NCBI GenBank assembly: GCA_051646055.1
Contig: JBOFCM010000068.1
Location: 1 to 45,303 of the forward strand
DNA: 45,303 nucleotides
From: JAGNZR01 sp051646055
GTDB lineage: Bacteria; Fusobacteriota; Fusobacteriia; Fusobacteriales; Fusobacteriaceae
Reading direction: 5' to 3'
Made by a program: the position numbers and the translations under genes. The notes beneath the pieces are model-generated. The model did not search any database. It was not told the DNA's origin and worked only from the letters and a program-made list of their open reading frames with translations. Position 1 is the stretch's first letter. Every line of letters begins with the position of its first letter. Positions 22,262 to 30,862 of the stretch are shown in pieces.

Positions 22262-24871
22262 GTGGAGAATATAAGATTCAGATATATAGATTATTCCCAA
22301 AGCTTAATGGATTCTCTTAAAAGCAGTAGAGAAAAAGAGACTCTCATAGTTTTTTCAGATTATCTGTTGAAAAAAAATTATTCAGATAGAGAGAAGATAT
22401 CCCTTTTCGGAAAGCCACAGGAAGTATGTACAATAGATGAATTTTACGGAAAAATATTTCTTACAGATAGGGTCATACTGAAAGAGGCGAAGAGAATGTT
22501 GACACTTTTCTCTTCTCTAAATAGAGAGGAAAAGAAAAAATTGGGTATGGAAAACTATTACGATTTCATAACCCTTGCAGACCAGTTTTTTAAATTTTTC
22601 CGTCAGTCTAAAGAAAATTTAATTGAGGATTATTCCATCTTAGAAAAATGGCAAATAGAGAGAGTAGAGAAATTTAATCTGCTTAAAGAATATTATGAAG
22701 AGTTTTTAAAGAGAGGAAATTTTATTCCTGCCGACTGGATAAAAAGTATAGAAAATCTCAATCTGAATTATATAGAAAATTTTAAGAAAATTATTTTTGT
22801 AGATCAACTGGAATTTAATCCTCTAGAGCAGGAAAGTATAAGAAGGATTTCTGAAATTGTCCCTGTAGAGATAGTCCTTCAATGCAGGAAAGGGGATTTT
22901 GATGAGGAAAGATTTAAACTAAAAACGATGACCATGGCTCCAGAAGAAAAAATAAAAATTAATCTTATTCAGACAGAGGATAAAATGGATACTGGAATAA
23001 CTCTTTTGCAGGAATTTCAGGGAGAAAAAGGAAACGATATATTTACACCGGTTCTAGACAAAAATACCCTGGCAGAGATATTTCCAGGTTATTTTCGAAC
23101 CACTGCCCTGGAGACTTTGGATAAGAGCGAAATATATATTCTTCTTAAGGGGCTCTACGAAATTTTGGTCACATGCGAACCTAGGCTAAAGAGTGCACTT
23201 TCTCTTAAGACCGTGGAAGAATATATAACCGAAAGAAGTTTTCAGACAAATTACAGAATCACACCTCAGGGAATAAAAGAATTCTACATACTTCTTAGAG
23301 ATGATTATAAATACTATTCTCCAGAAATTATGGCAGAGGATTCTTTTAAAAAATATTTGGAATGGGAGATAACAGAGGTTTTAAACAAAATATATCTGGA
23401 TATAAGCAGAATAGGGAAATTTAAAAAAGTGAATGACTTTGAAAACTTTTTCAGAGAAGACATAAAGATAATGGAGATTATCGAACCTGAATATACAGAT
23501 ATTATGGAAAAATTCTTTGAAGCACTGGAACTTGCTCAGAGCAGTGAGAACCTCTATGGAAAAGGAGGGTTTAAATCTCTTTTTTCTGAAGATCTTTCAA
23601 AGAATATTTTTAACCTTATTCTTAAATATATGAATAATATAGAGATAAAATCCCTGGAAAGAGAAGGAGATTCTCCTCTGGCAGTAGTGAAATCCCTCAA
23701 TCTTGCCAAGGAGAGGCGAGAGAGAAAGATATATTTTACAGATTTGACTGCCGACAATCTTCCTGGACGAGCTGGAGGTGATATATTTCTCACTGAAGAG
23801 CAGAAAAAAAAGCTGGGAATGATGACAGGGGAGGAGGAGAAACTGATTAAAAAATACAGGTTTTTCCAGTCAATCTTCACCTGCAGGGAAGCAGTACTTC
23901 TCTGTGGTAAAAATTTAAAAATATCCCCTTTTATAGAGGAGCTCATTATCCACTACAATCTAGAATTTCAGAAACGGGAGAATAGAGAAAAAATCAGCCG
24001 TGAAATAATGAAAAACTCCCTTCCTGGAACAGAGCTTTATTCTAGAAAATTAGAAGAGGATGGAGAACTGCCTAAAGAGTGTGAGGATTATCCTGAGGGA
24101 ATACATCTGGGAGCCTATTCCTACAATAATTTAGAAGGGTGTACTTACAGATTTTATCTGGAAAATCTTCTTCTTCTAAACCCAGTAAGTGAATCCTACG
24201 AAAGAAATATGAGCAGTAAATTTTTGGGAATCTTTGTCCATGAAACCCTGGAAAAAATAGCCAGAAGAAAGTATAAGGAGATCAAGGACAGGGGAGACTT
24301 TTTTCTGAGTCATGAATTTATAAGGGAGAATCTGATAGAAAGTTTCCGGGATAACCGTTACAAGATTCCTCTCCATCTAGACAATTATTTTCAGGAGATT
24401 CTGATAGAGAATATAGTTGGGAATATAGCTGATTTTTATAGAATACTGGAGAAAAAATACAGTGGAATAAGAATAGAAAGGTTTCAACCGGAAAAGAGCG
24501 GAACAGAAAGAAAGCCCTTTATCTCCCATGAAACAGACGTATATCTTTCAGGAAGAGTAGACCTTCTTATAGAAGCTCAGTCTGGAAACTGTATAATAGA
24601 TTACAAGACAGGAAAGAAAAATGACAGACAGCTGGATTTTTATGCTATCATGCTCTATGGAAGTCATGAGAGAGCAGAAAAAGCCATTTTCAATGTAATC
24701 ACTGGAAAAACCGAATGGTATGAAGAGGATAAAAAAGTTTTAACTGCAGAAGAGATGAGGGGAAAGATATATAATTTTCTTTTAGATGAGAGCTATCATC
24801 TGGCGGAAAAAACAGGCATATGTACCTACTGTTCCTATATAAATATATGCAGAAGGGAGTTGAAAAAATAG
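22262..24871 (+). CDS. addB: AddB-type ATP-dependent nuclease subunit (PD-(D/E)XK nuclease)
   Basis: An 869-residue partner of the AddA helicase-nuclease. The C-terminal nuclease domain has DYKTGK (near residue 777). Four Cys would hold a 4Fe-4S cluster: one in EGCTYRFYLENLL (about 625) and three in CTYCSYINIC (about 853-862). This staple of cysteines around the nuclease is typical of AddB. I do not see a Walker A motif at the N-terminus (VFSDYLL replaces it), so this subunit should not hydrolyse ATP, resembling RexB. I start at GTG 22262, which has GGAGGC 5 bases upstream, not at TTG 22250. It overlaps addA by one base. Role: double-strand-break resection for RecA. Confidence 0.85.
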   Translation: MENIRFRYIDYSQSLMDSLKSSREKETLIVFSDYLLKKNYSDREKISLFGKPQEVCTIDEFYGKIFLTDRVILKEAKRMLTLFSSLNREEKKKLGMENYYDFITLADQFFKFFRQSKENLIEDYSILEKWQIERVEKFNLLKEYYEEFLKRGNFIPADWIKSIENLNLNYIENFKKIIFVDQLEFNPLEQESIRRISEIVPVEIVLQCRKGDFDEERFKLKTMTMAPEEKIKINLIQTEDKMDTGITLLQEFQGEKGNDIFTPVLDKNTLAEIFPGYFRTTALETLDKSEIYILLKGLYEILVTCEPRLKSALSLKTVEEYITERSFQTNYRITPQGIKEFYILLRDDYKYYSPEIMAEDSFKKYLEWEITEVLNKIYLDISRIGKFKKVNDFENFFREDIKIMEIIEPEYTDIMEKFFEALELAQSSENLYGKGGFKSLFSEDLSKNIFNLILKYMNNIEIKSLEREGDSPLAVVKSLNLAKERRERKIYFTDLTADNLPGRAGGDIFLTEEQKKKLGMMTGEEEKLIKKYRFFQSIFTCREAVLLCGKNLKISPFIEELIIHYNLEFQKRENREKISREIMKNSLPGTELYSRKLEEDGELPKECEDYPEGIHLGAYSYNNLEGCTYRFYLENLLLLNPVSESYERNMSSKFLGIFVHETLEKIARRKYKEIKDRGDFFLSHEFIRENLIESFRDNRYKIPLHLDNYFQEILIENIVGNIADFYRILEKKYSGIRIERFQPEKSGTERKPFISHETDVYLSGRVDLLIEAQSGNCIIDYKTGKKNDRQLDFYAIMLYGSHERAEKAIFNVITGKTEWYEEDKKVLTAEEMRGKIYNFLLDESYHLAEKTGICTYCSYINICRRELKK

Positions 24872-27800
24872 TGAAGACAGTTTTAAAAGCCAGTGCAGGA
24901 ACTGGTAAAACCTATAGACTATCCCTAGAATATCTGGGAGCTCTTCTGAGAGGGGAGTCCTACAAAAACATACTGGTAATGACCTTTACTAAAAAAGCCA
25001 CAGGGGAGATAGAGGAAAGGATAGTAGATTTCCTGAGAGTTTTAGCAGGGAAAATTAGGAATGAAGATGAAGAGAAAGAGAGAAAGGCTCTTCTTGAATC
25101 CCTAGAAAATCTTTATCCCCATGAAAACTTTGAAACAGATAGATTTAAGGAGTTTTATGAAGAGATATGCAGGAATCGTGATCGTTTGAGAATCTACACC
25201 ATAGATGGATTCATAAACAGAATATTCCGTAGTGTGGTGGCTCCATTTCTCGGTATGGAGAACTACTCTCTTATAGATAGTGATGAAGAGAATGAGATTA
25301 CAGGAAGACTTTTGGAGAAGATTTTTGGAGATAAAAAATCCTTCAGTATTTTTAAAAGTTTTCTGGGAAACAATATGGAAAAAAATCTAGACAGTTATCT
25401 ATCTCTTCTCCAGAGTCTTCTTCAGGAGAGATGGAGGTATATTCTGGTAAAGGAAAAATATTCAGGGAACATTCCTGAAAAAGAGAGTCTGCCCTATCCA
25501 GGGGACGCATCAACTCCTTTACAGGTGGCAGATTCTATAATAAAAAATATGAATGAAATTGCCCTGATAAAGAAAAAACCTCTGGAGGATTTTTTTCCAA
25601 AGGATTTTACAGAATATGGAAAATTAAAAAATCCTGAGGACAAAATCAACTATCTAGAAAAAAATCAAGATCTCTTTATAGCAAAAAATCTCTGGAATGG
25701 AGTAAAGACCCGTGGAAAAGATTGTGAAGAGATTCTTGGAGAGATGAAAGAAAAAACTGAAAAACTTCGTGAAAAGATAAGGATAGATATATATAACAGC
25801 AGAATCATAAAGTATGAAAGAGAGGTTCTTGGATTTATAGATGAGCTGTACAGAAATTATGATGAGATAAAACTTAGAGAAGGAAAGTTAACCTTTAGTG
25901 ATATATCCACATACACCTATATGAACTATCAGGACGAGAGAGTGGGACTGATAAAGGATGGAAAAGTTACAGATTATTTTCAAGAACTTTTTGACGGAGA
26001 GATAAAGACCCTGTTTATAGATGAGTTTCAAGATACCAGCATCCTTCAGTGGAAACTACTAAAAGCTATAAGTAGCAGTGCTGGAAGAGTATTCTGTGTA
26101 GGGGATGAAAAGCAGAGTCTTTATAGTTGGAGAGGAGGAGAGAAGGAACTTTTTGAAAAACTTCCAGAGATACTTCCTGGACGTGAGGATAATCTGGATA
26201 CCAGCTATCGTAGTAGGAAAAATATTGTGAATTTTACCAATGAGCTCTTCGGAAAAATTTCTGGAATTTATGAGACAGAAAACGGAGGAGAGTGGAAATT
26301 TATTCCGGTAAATTTTGTAAAAGATGAGGAATCCTACATTGAAACTGTTTACTCAGATGAGGGAGAGGAAAAGAACCATCTAGATAAAATATGTCAGATA
26401 CTCCAGGAGAGGATGGATGGAGACTACAGAGGAATAGCGGTTATTGCCAGGACAGGAAAAGAGCTGGTAGAGATGGGGAACAGACTTTCCAATCTCCATA
26501 TACCGTTCACTTTGAAATCCAATAAAAATATATTTCAGCACAGAGCAAATAGAGGAGTTTATAGATTTTTGAAATATCTAGCCTATAAGGATTACTTTTC
26601 ACTTATGGAGTTTTTTAGGGATGACGGAGTGGGGATTTCTAACAGCGATCTTAAAGAACTTTTTAAGAAAAGGGCAGATATAGAAAACTATCTTGCAGGT
26701 AAGGAAGAAAATCTGGAAAATATATCGGAACTCTTGATGAAAATCTTGAGAAGAGTTAGGGAAACCAGAAAAAACTATGAGAAACAGGGAGGAGAGAGCA
26801 GATATGTAATCCCTGAAATTTTTAAAAACTTTTCTCCTTTGGATAAATTTGGAAGTAGCAGTGACATAGAAAATTACTATGGATTTATGGAGCTGTGCAG
26901 AGGGTTTAAACGTGTGGAAAATCTTGTGAAAACAGCAGAAAATAATCCCAGTAGCTCACTTTTTTCTCAGATAAGTGTGGAGGATGAAAATGCTGTAACT
27001 CTTATTACAATCCACGGTTCTAAAGGGCTGGAATACGACACTGTATTTTTTATCCATAACTCCAAGGGAGACAGAGGAGACAGAGGTCTTGATTTTCAGA
27101 TTAAACTGGATGAAAATTATGAGAAGCTTGAAAACTTTATTATTCTCAATGAGAAAAGTCGTGGGCTCATATTAGGGGATACAGGAGAATCTTTTTCACA
27201 GTACAAATTTTTATATGACCTCCCTTTAAAAAAACTTCAAGAAAAGATAAATACATGGTATGTGGGACTCACAAGAGCTAAACGGAACCTCTTTATAGTG
27301 CTTGGTAGTTGCAAAACTGAAGATTATCTGGTTCATGCCTTGAAAACCCTTCCTACAGTTACTGGAGAGTTTCAGAATAAGAAAAGAGATTCTGTAGAAG
27401 AGGAAAACCAAAAAAGTTCAGAGATAGTTTTAGATCTCAATCTTTCATCTTTTTCAGAAGAGGAAAAAGAAAAAAATCTTCAGGAACAGAAGGAGTTTCT
27501 GAGAACATCTCATAATCGTCAGCATAGGAAAATATTGGGTACAGCAATTCACTATTATCTGGAAAACATAAAATATCTCAATCTCGAGGAGCAGGAAAAA
27601 AGTAAGAAAAATACTCTTTCAAAATACGGAGGAGAATTGGGAGTAGAGAATCTAAAAAAAATTCTTGAAAGTCAGGAACTTCAAAACTCTTTGGAAAAAA
27701 ATAGAGATATCTTTTCAGAAAAATGGGACTATATCCACTCAGAATTTAGCATAAAATTGGAAGAGAAAGAGAAGAGAATCGACAGGATGATGATAAGAAA

Positions 27801-28005
27801 ACCTCAAGGGGAACAACGAGGGGAGATACTCATAGTGGATTACAAAACCGGAGTATGGGATGATATTCAGCTTATGGAGTATGAAAAGGCAGTGGAAAAT
27901 ATTCTGCTTTCTGAGAAACTTCAAAATTTTTATAAAATAAGTTCCAGATTCATGAGTATAGAACTTCCCGAGACTGAAGAGGGAGGTGAGACAGATGAGT
28001 TTTAA
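24871..28005 (+). CDS. addA: AddA-type UvrD/RecB helicase-nuclease
   Basis: A 1044-residue superfamily 1A helicase with a C-terminal nuclease. Visible in order are Walker A ASAGTGKT (7-14), motif Ia MTFTKKATGEIEERI, TIDGF, motif II LFIDEFQDTS, motif III GDEKQSLYSWRGG, motif IV SYRSRKNI, motif V VTLITIHGSKGLEY, and motif VI WYVGLTRAKRNLF. The nuclease has GTAIHYYLENI and RIDRMMIR, then VDYKTG (about 988-993). All catalytic positions look intact. It is somewhat shorter than Bacillus AddA. The start is the GTG overlapping the addB stop (TAGTG), with GGGAG 11 bases upstream; a longer in-frame extension upstream lies inside addB. AddAB resects double-strand ends and destroys foreign linear DNA. 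Confidence 0.9.
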   Translation: MKTVLKASAGTGKTYRLSLEYLGALLRGESYKNILVMTFTKKATGEIEERIVDFLRVLAGKIRNEDEEKERKALLESLENLYPHENFETDRFKEFYEEICRNRDRLRIYTIDGFINRIFRSVVAPFLGMENYSLIDSDEENEITGRLLEKIFGDKKSFSIFKSFLGNNMEKNLDSYLSLLQSLLQERWRYILVKEKYSGNIPEKESLPYPGDASTPLQVADSIIKNMNEIALIKKKPLEDFFPKDFTEYGKLKNPEDKINYLEKNQDLFIAKNLWNGVKTRGKDCEEILGEMKEKTEKLREKIRIDIYNSRIIKYEREVLGFIDELYRNYDEIKLREGKLTFSDISTYTYMNYQDERVGLIKDGKVTDYFQELFDGEIKTLFIDEFQDTSILQWKLLKAISSSAGRVFCVGDEKQSLYSWRGGEKELFEKLPEILPGREDNLDTSYRSRKNIVNFTNELFGKISGIYETENGGEWKFIPVNFVKDEESYIETVYSDEGEEKNHLDKICQILQERMDGDYRGIAVIARTGKELVEMGNRLSNLHIPFTLKSNKNIFQHRANRGVYRFLKYLAYKDYFSLMEFFRDDGVGISNSDLKELFKKRADIENYLAGKEENLENISELLMKILRRVRETRKNYEKQGGESRYVIPEIFKNFSPLDKFGSSSDIENYYGFMELCRGFKRVENLVKTAENNPSSSLFSQISVEDENAVTLITIHGSKGLEYDTVFFIHNSKGDRGDRGLDFQIKLDENYEKLENFIILNEKSRGLILGDTGESFSQYKFLYDLPLKKLQEKINTWYVGLTRAKRNLFIVLGSCKTEDYLVHALKTLPTVTGEFQNKKRDSVEEENQKSSEIVLDLNLSSFSEEEKEKNLQEQKEFLRTSHNRQHRKILGTAIHYYLENIKYLNLEEQEKSKKNTLSKYGGELGVENLKKILESQELQNSLEKNRDIFSEKWDYIHSEFSIKLEEKEKRIDRMMIRKPQGEQRGEILIVDYKTGVWDDIQLMEYEKAVENILLSEKLQNFYKISSRFMSIELPETEEGGETDEF

Positions 28006-28450
28006 AGAGAAATATATAAACAGGTACCTTTTTATTGTTTTGGGAATAATGGTAGTCATTTTCCTTTTTTCTCACAGTTCTGGAGAGGACTCATCAAAAC
28101 AGAGCGGAATAATAGTGGCTCTGCTGGCATATCTTCCCATAAGTATAGATATAGATGGGGAAAATATGATGTTAGTCAGTATGATTGTAAGAAAAAGTGC
28201 TCATATGACAGAATATTTTATTCTTACCTTGAGTATTGTCAGATATCTTTTTTCAATAGAAAAAAATAGTCCATATCTCTGGTCTGGACTCCTGGCGTTT
28301 TTTTATGCCTGCTCTGATGAGTTCCATCAAACTTTTATTCCAGGACGAGCCGGTCTTTTTACCGATGTACTGGTGGATTCGGTGGGAATAGTGGCCGGAC
28401 TTATGGGAGTATATCTGTTAAAAAAATATTTTTACCAGGAAGAAAGATAA
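27995..28450 (+). CDS. VanZ-like family membrane protein
   Basis: A 151-residue VanZ-family protein with four membrane helices. Signature elements: FSHSSGEDSS after helix 1, RKSAHMTEYFIL at the second helix, and the characteristic DEFHQTFIPGRAGLFTDVLVDSVG. Family members include a teicoplanin-resistance protein, but most have no known role; they are probably envelope-related. I start at ATG 27995, 8 bases after GGAGG; the GTG at 27986 overlaps that site. It overlaps the 3' end of addA by 11 bases, so it is part of the addBA transcript. Confidence 0.88.
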   Translation: MSFKEKYINRYLFIVLGIMVVIFLFSHSSGEDSSKQSGIIVALLAYLPISIDIDGENMMLVSMIVRKSAHMTEYFILTLSIVRYLFSIEKNSPYLWSGLLAFFYACSDEFHQTFIPGRAGLFTDVLVDSVGIVAGLMGVYLLKKYFYQEER

Positions 28451-28510
28451 AATAAAAAAATCCAGTATATATCTCTAGGAAACAAAAAAAATTTTTTTGG
28501 AGGTAAAATT

Positions 28511-28912
28511 ATGTTTAAAGGATTTAAAGATTTTATAGCTAAGGGAAATGTTTTTGATATGGCAATCGGTATAATTATAGGTGCAGCTTTTTCTAAAATA
28601 GTTGCATCATTTGTGGCAGATATTCTGACACCTTTTTTAGGCCTTGTTACAGGTGGTATAAATTTTAAGCATCTAGTTTATACTATTAAAGAAGCTCAGG
28701 GAGAGATTCCCGCTCTTACTGTAAATTACGGAAACTTTATTCAGACAGGTATAGATTTTCTGTTTATAGCTTTTTCTGTATATATGTTTATAAAGTTTAT
28801 AGAGAACGTGAAAAAAAGAGCACTTGCTGAAAAAGAAAAAATAGAAGAGGTAAAGGAAGATCCAAAAGATGTAAAGCTTTTGGAAGAGATAAGAGACCTA
28901 TTAAAAAAATAG
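28511..28912 (+). CDS. mscL: Large-conductance mechanosensitive channel MscL
   Basis: A 133-residue MscL with the amphipathic N-terminal helix MFKGFKDFIAKGNVFDMAIG leading into TM1 (GIIIGAAFSKIVASFVADILTP split by the pore constriction), a periplasmic loop, TM2 (IDFLFIAFSVYMFIKFI), and a charged C-terminal bundle ending DVKLLEEIRDLLKK. Length and motifs are typical. It opens under membrane tension to release osmolytes. The ribosome site is GGAGG, 8 bases upstream. The gene is 60 bases after the VanZ-like gene and 15 bases before the hydrolase-like gene, so probably one transcript. Confidence 0.97.
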   Translation: MFKGFKDFIAKGNVFDMAIGIIIGAAFSKIVASFVADILTPFLGLVTGGINFKHLVYTIKEAQGEIPALTVNYGNFIQTGIDFLFIAFSVYMFIKFIENVKKRALAEKEKIEEVKEDPKDVKLLEEIRDLLKK

Positions 28913-28927
28913 GAGAAAGGAGTTTTT

Positions 28928-30052
28928 ATGTACAATTTTAGAGAGAAAAAAAGTCATACAGGAAGAAATATATTTTTATCTCTTGTTTTGATTCTAGCCC
29001 TATCAGGGGGAGGATTATATTATTTTAAACCCGAAATTTTTCAAGAAATATTGAAAGTAGATATAAAGACAGGGGATAGCAGTCTTAAAAGTGAGGGAAA
29101 AGCAGGGACAGAGATAAAAAAATCTCTTTACTTGAATGAGTATAGGGGTGAGATCTTTGCCACGGTACCTAACAGGGAGGGAGAAAGTATCCAGCTGAAG
29201 GTGGATATATACCGTCCTCAGAATTTTGAGGCAAAAACACCAGTGGTAATCTATATACCTGGGAAAAACTGGCTTTTGGAAAAAACTGACTTAGAAAACA
29301 ATGAACTTTTTAAAAAAATAAAGGAGCTTACAGGAAAAGGAATTACAGTAGCAGTCCCTGAATACCGGGATGCTCTTCAAGCCCCTTTTCCAGCCCAAAT
29401 TCATGACATCAAAGGTGCTGTGAGATATCTTAAGGGAAACAGTGAAAAATATGGTCTATTAAAAGATTCTTTTGCTGCAATAGGTGAGGATACTGGAGGA
29501 TCTCTGGCCCTTATGCTGGGAAGCACAGAGGAGAGAAGGGAGTTTGCTGGAGAAGTAGGAGATTATAAGGAAGAGAATACAATGGTAAAGGCTACAGCGG
29601 TTTTTGGAGCGGTGACGGATCTGATGAATCTTTCTCCGGATATGAGTAGTAAGATTCTTTCTAGAGAAGAAGCGATAAAAAAATTCGATTCCAATGAGGC
29701 TATGGAGGCAGCTCTTATAGATTTCGGAGATTCTCCTGACCAGGGAATGAAGCTGATAAGAAAACTGAGAAAAGATAGAAATGTTAAATCCCCTTACTGG
29801 GAAAAAGTAATACTTACAGAGATGGCGAGTCCGATGTACTACATAAATGAAAAAACAGCTCCAGCTCTCATAGTCCATGGAGTAGGCAATACAGATGTTC
29901 CACTCAGACAAAGTTTGAAATTTGTGGAAAATTTGATGAAAAACGGCGTTGAAAATATCTACCTGAGCAACTCAAAGGGTGGAGCAGGATATCAGAGCGA
30001 TGAGATAGGAGACTTTACAAATCTCTGGCTCATAAAAAAGCTTAATTTCTAA
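28928..30052 (+). CDS. Membrane-anchored alpha/beta-hydrolase-fold protein lacking the catalytic triad
   Basis: A 374-residue protein with a membrane anchor (about 14-33), a 60-residue linker, then an esterase fold of the BD-FAE/lipase-like type (about 80-374). Expected landmarks are recognisable but altered. The oxyanion HGG reads PGK (111-113). The nucleophile elbow GxSxG reads GEDTGG (186-191) with Asp188 in place of Ser. The acid Asp323 is kept in HGVGNTDVP. The catalytic His is replaced by Tyr (GGAGYQ, 355). So two of three triad members are missing, and it is likely a non-catalytic or differently working relative. An Asp nucleophile, as in haloalkane dehalogenases, is less likely because the His is gone as well. 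Last gene of the mscL group. Confidence 0.8.
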   Translation: MYNFREKKSHTGRNIFLSLVLILALSGGGLYYFKPEIFQEILKVDIKTGDSSLKSEGKAGTEIKKSLYLNEYRGEIFATVPNREGESIQLKVDIYRPQNFEAKTPVVIYIPGKNWLLEKTDLENNELFKKIKELTGKGITVAVPEYRDALQAPFPAQIHDIKGAVRYLKGNSEKYGLLKDSFAAIGEDTGGSLALMLGSTEERREFAGEVGDYKEENTMVKATAVFGAVTDLMNLSPDMSSKILSREEAIKKFDSNEAMEAALIDFGDSPDQGMKLIRKLRKDRNVKSPYWEKVILTEMASPMYYINEKTAPALIVHGVGNTDVPLRQSLKFVENLMKNGVENIYLSNSKGGAGYQSDEIGDFTNLWLIKKLNF

Positions 30053-30068
30053 TACTGAAAAAATCAGA

Positions 30069-30100
30069 AGAGGCAGAAGGGGTAACTCCCTCTGCCTCTT
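30069..30100. terminator. Bidirectional terminator between the hydrolase-like gene and yjjW
   Basis: A perfect 10-bp stem AAGAGGCAGA (30069-30078) / TCTGCCTCTT (30091-30100). A precedes and T follows, so it can stop transcripts from both sides. Confidence 0.88.
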
Positions 30101-30102
30101 TG

Positions 30103-30861
30103 TTATTTCTTTATTTTATGAAATTGTAATCCCTCTTCCCTTACCCCATGTTCTCTGTATAGATTCAGTTTATAAGGATACTGGCCTTTTATTATCTCTT
30201 TTACAGCGGATATGGTTTTTTCATTTTCCATATTGGGAGCAACCACAGTTCTCACCTCATGGAGTTTATTCGTATCCAGAAGAAGCTGGAGATTTTTGAG
30301 TACAGCGGAATTATCCTGTCCCGTAACTGCTATGTGCTCTGCTGGATCTATACTTTTAATATCTAGCATAAACTTATCTGTGATTTCTAAAAATTCCCTA
30401 TGAAGAGAGAGATCTGTTCCGCCATTGGTATCCACAAAACATGTAAGATTCAGCTCACTTTTAACTTTTTTAAAGAGTTCAGCTAGGAAGGAGATATTCA
30501 GTGTGGCTTCTCCTCCACTTACAGTTATTCCCTCTATAAAAGGGGATACTGATTTTATTTCTGTAAAGAGTTCTTCCACAGAGTAATCTTTAGTTTTGGG
30601 AGAGGAAAGATTGCCACAGACATTTATACATCTGTCACAATGGGTACATTTTTTTTCTGACCAGAAAATTTTATTTCCTGTTCTAGAGAGAGCCTGACTG
30701 GGGCAGGTATCCAGACAGACTCCGCAGTTTAGACAGTGGTTTATGGTTTCAGGATTATGACAATAGGTGCAACGGAAGTTGCATCCCTGAAAAAATATAA
30801 CCATTCTGTTTCCAGGACCATCTATGCATGAAAATCTTATAATTTTATTTACTATTGCCAT
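30103..30861 (-). CDS. yjjW: YjjW-type glycyl-radical-enzyme activase
   Basis: A 252-residue radical SAM activase. The radical SAM cluster motif is Cys27, Cys31 and Cys34 (QGCNFRCTYCHNPE). A ferredoxin insert follows with two full sets: Cys43/46/49/53 and Cys72/75/78/82. SAM-binding SGGEA is present. The activase uses SAM and an electron to abstract hydrogen from a Gly of its partner. The partner is the YjjI-family enzyme directly upstream; the spacing is one base, and the ribosome site sits inside the last codons of yjjI. It ends the tldD-pmbA-yjjI-yjjW operon. Confidence 0.93.
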   Translation of the reverse strand: MAIVNKIIRFSCIDGPGNRMVIFFQGCNFRCTYCHNPETINHCLNCGVCLDTCPSQALSRTGNKIFWSEKKCTHCDRCINVCGNLSSPKTKDYSVEELFTEIKSVSPFIEGITVSGGEATLNISFLAELFKKVKSELNLTCFVDTNGGTDLSLHREFLEITDKFMLDIKSIDPAEHIAVTGQDNSAVLKNLQLLLDTNKLHEVRTVVAPNMENEKTISAVKEIIKGQYPYKLNLYREHGVREEGLQFHKIKK

Positions 30862-30862
30862 A

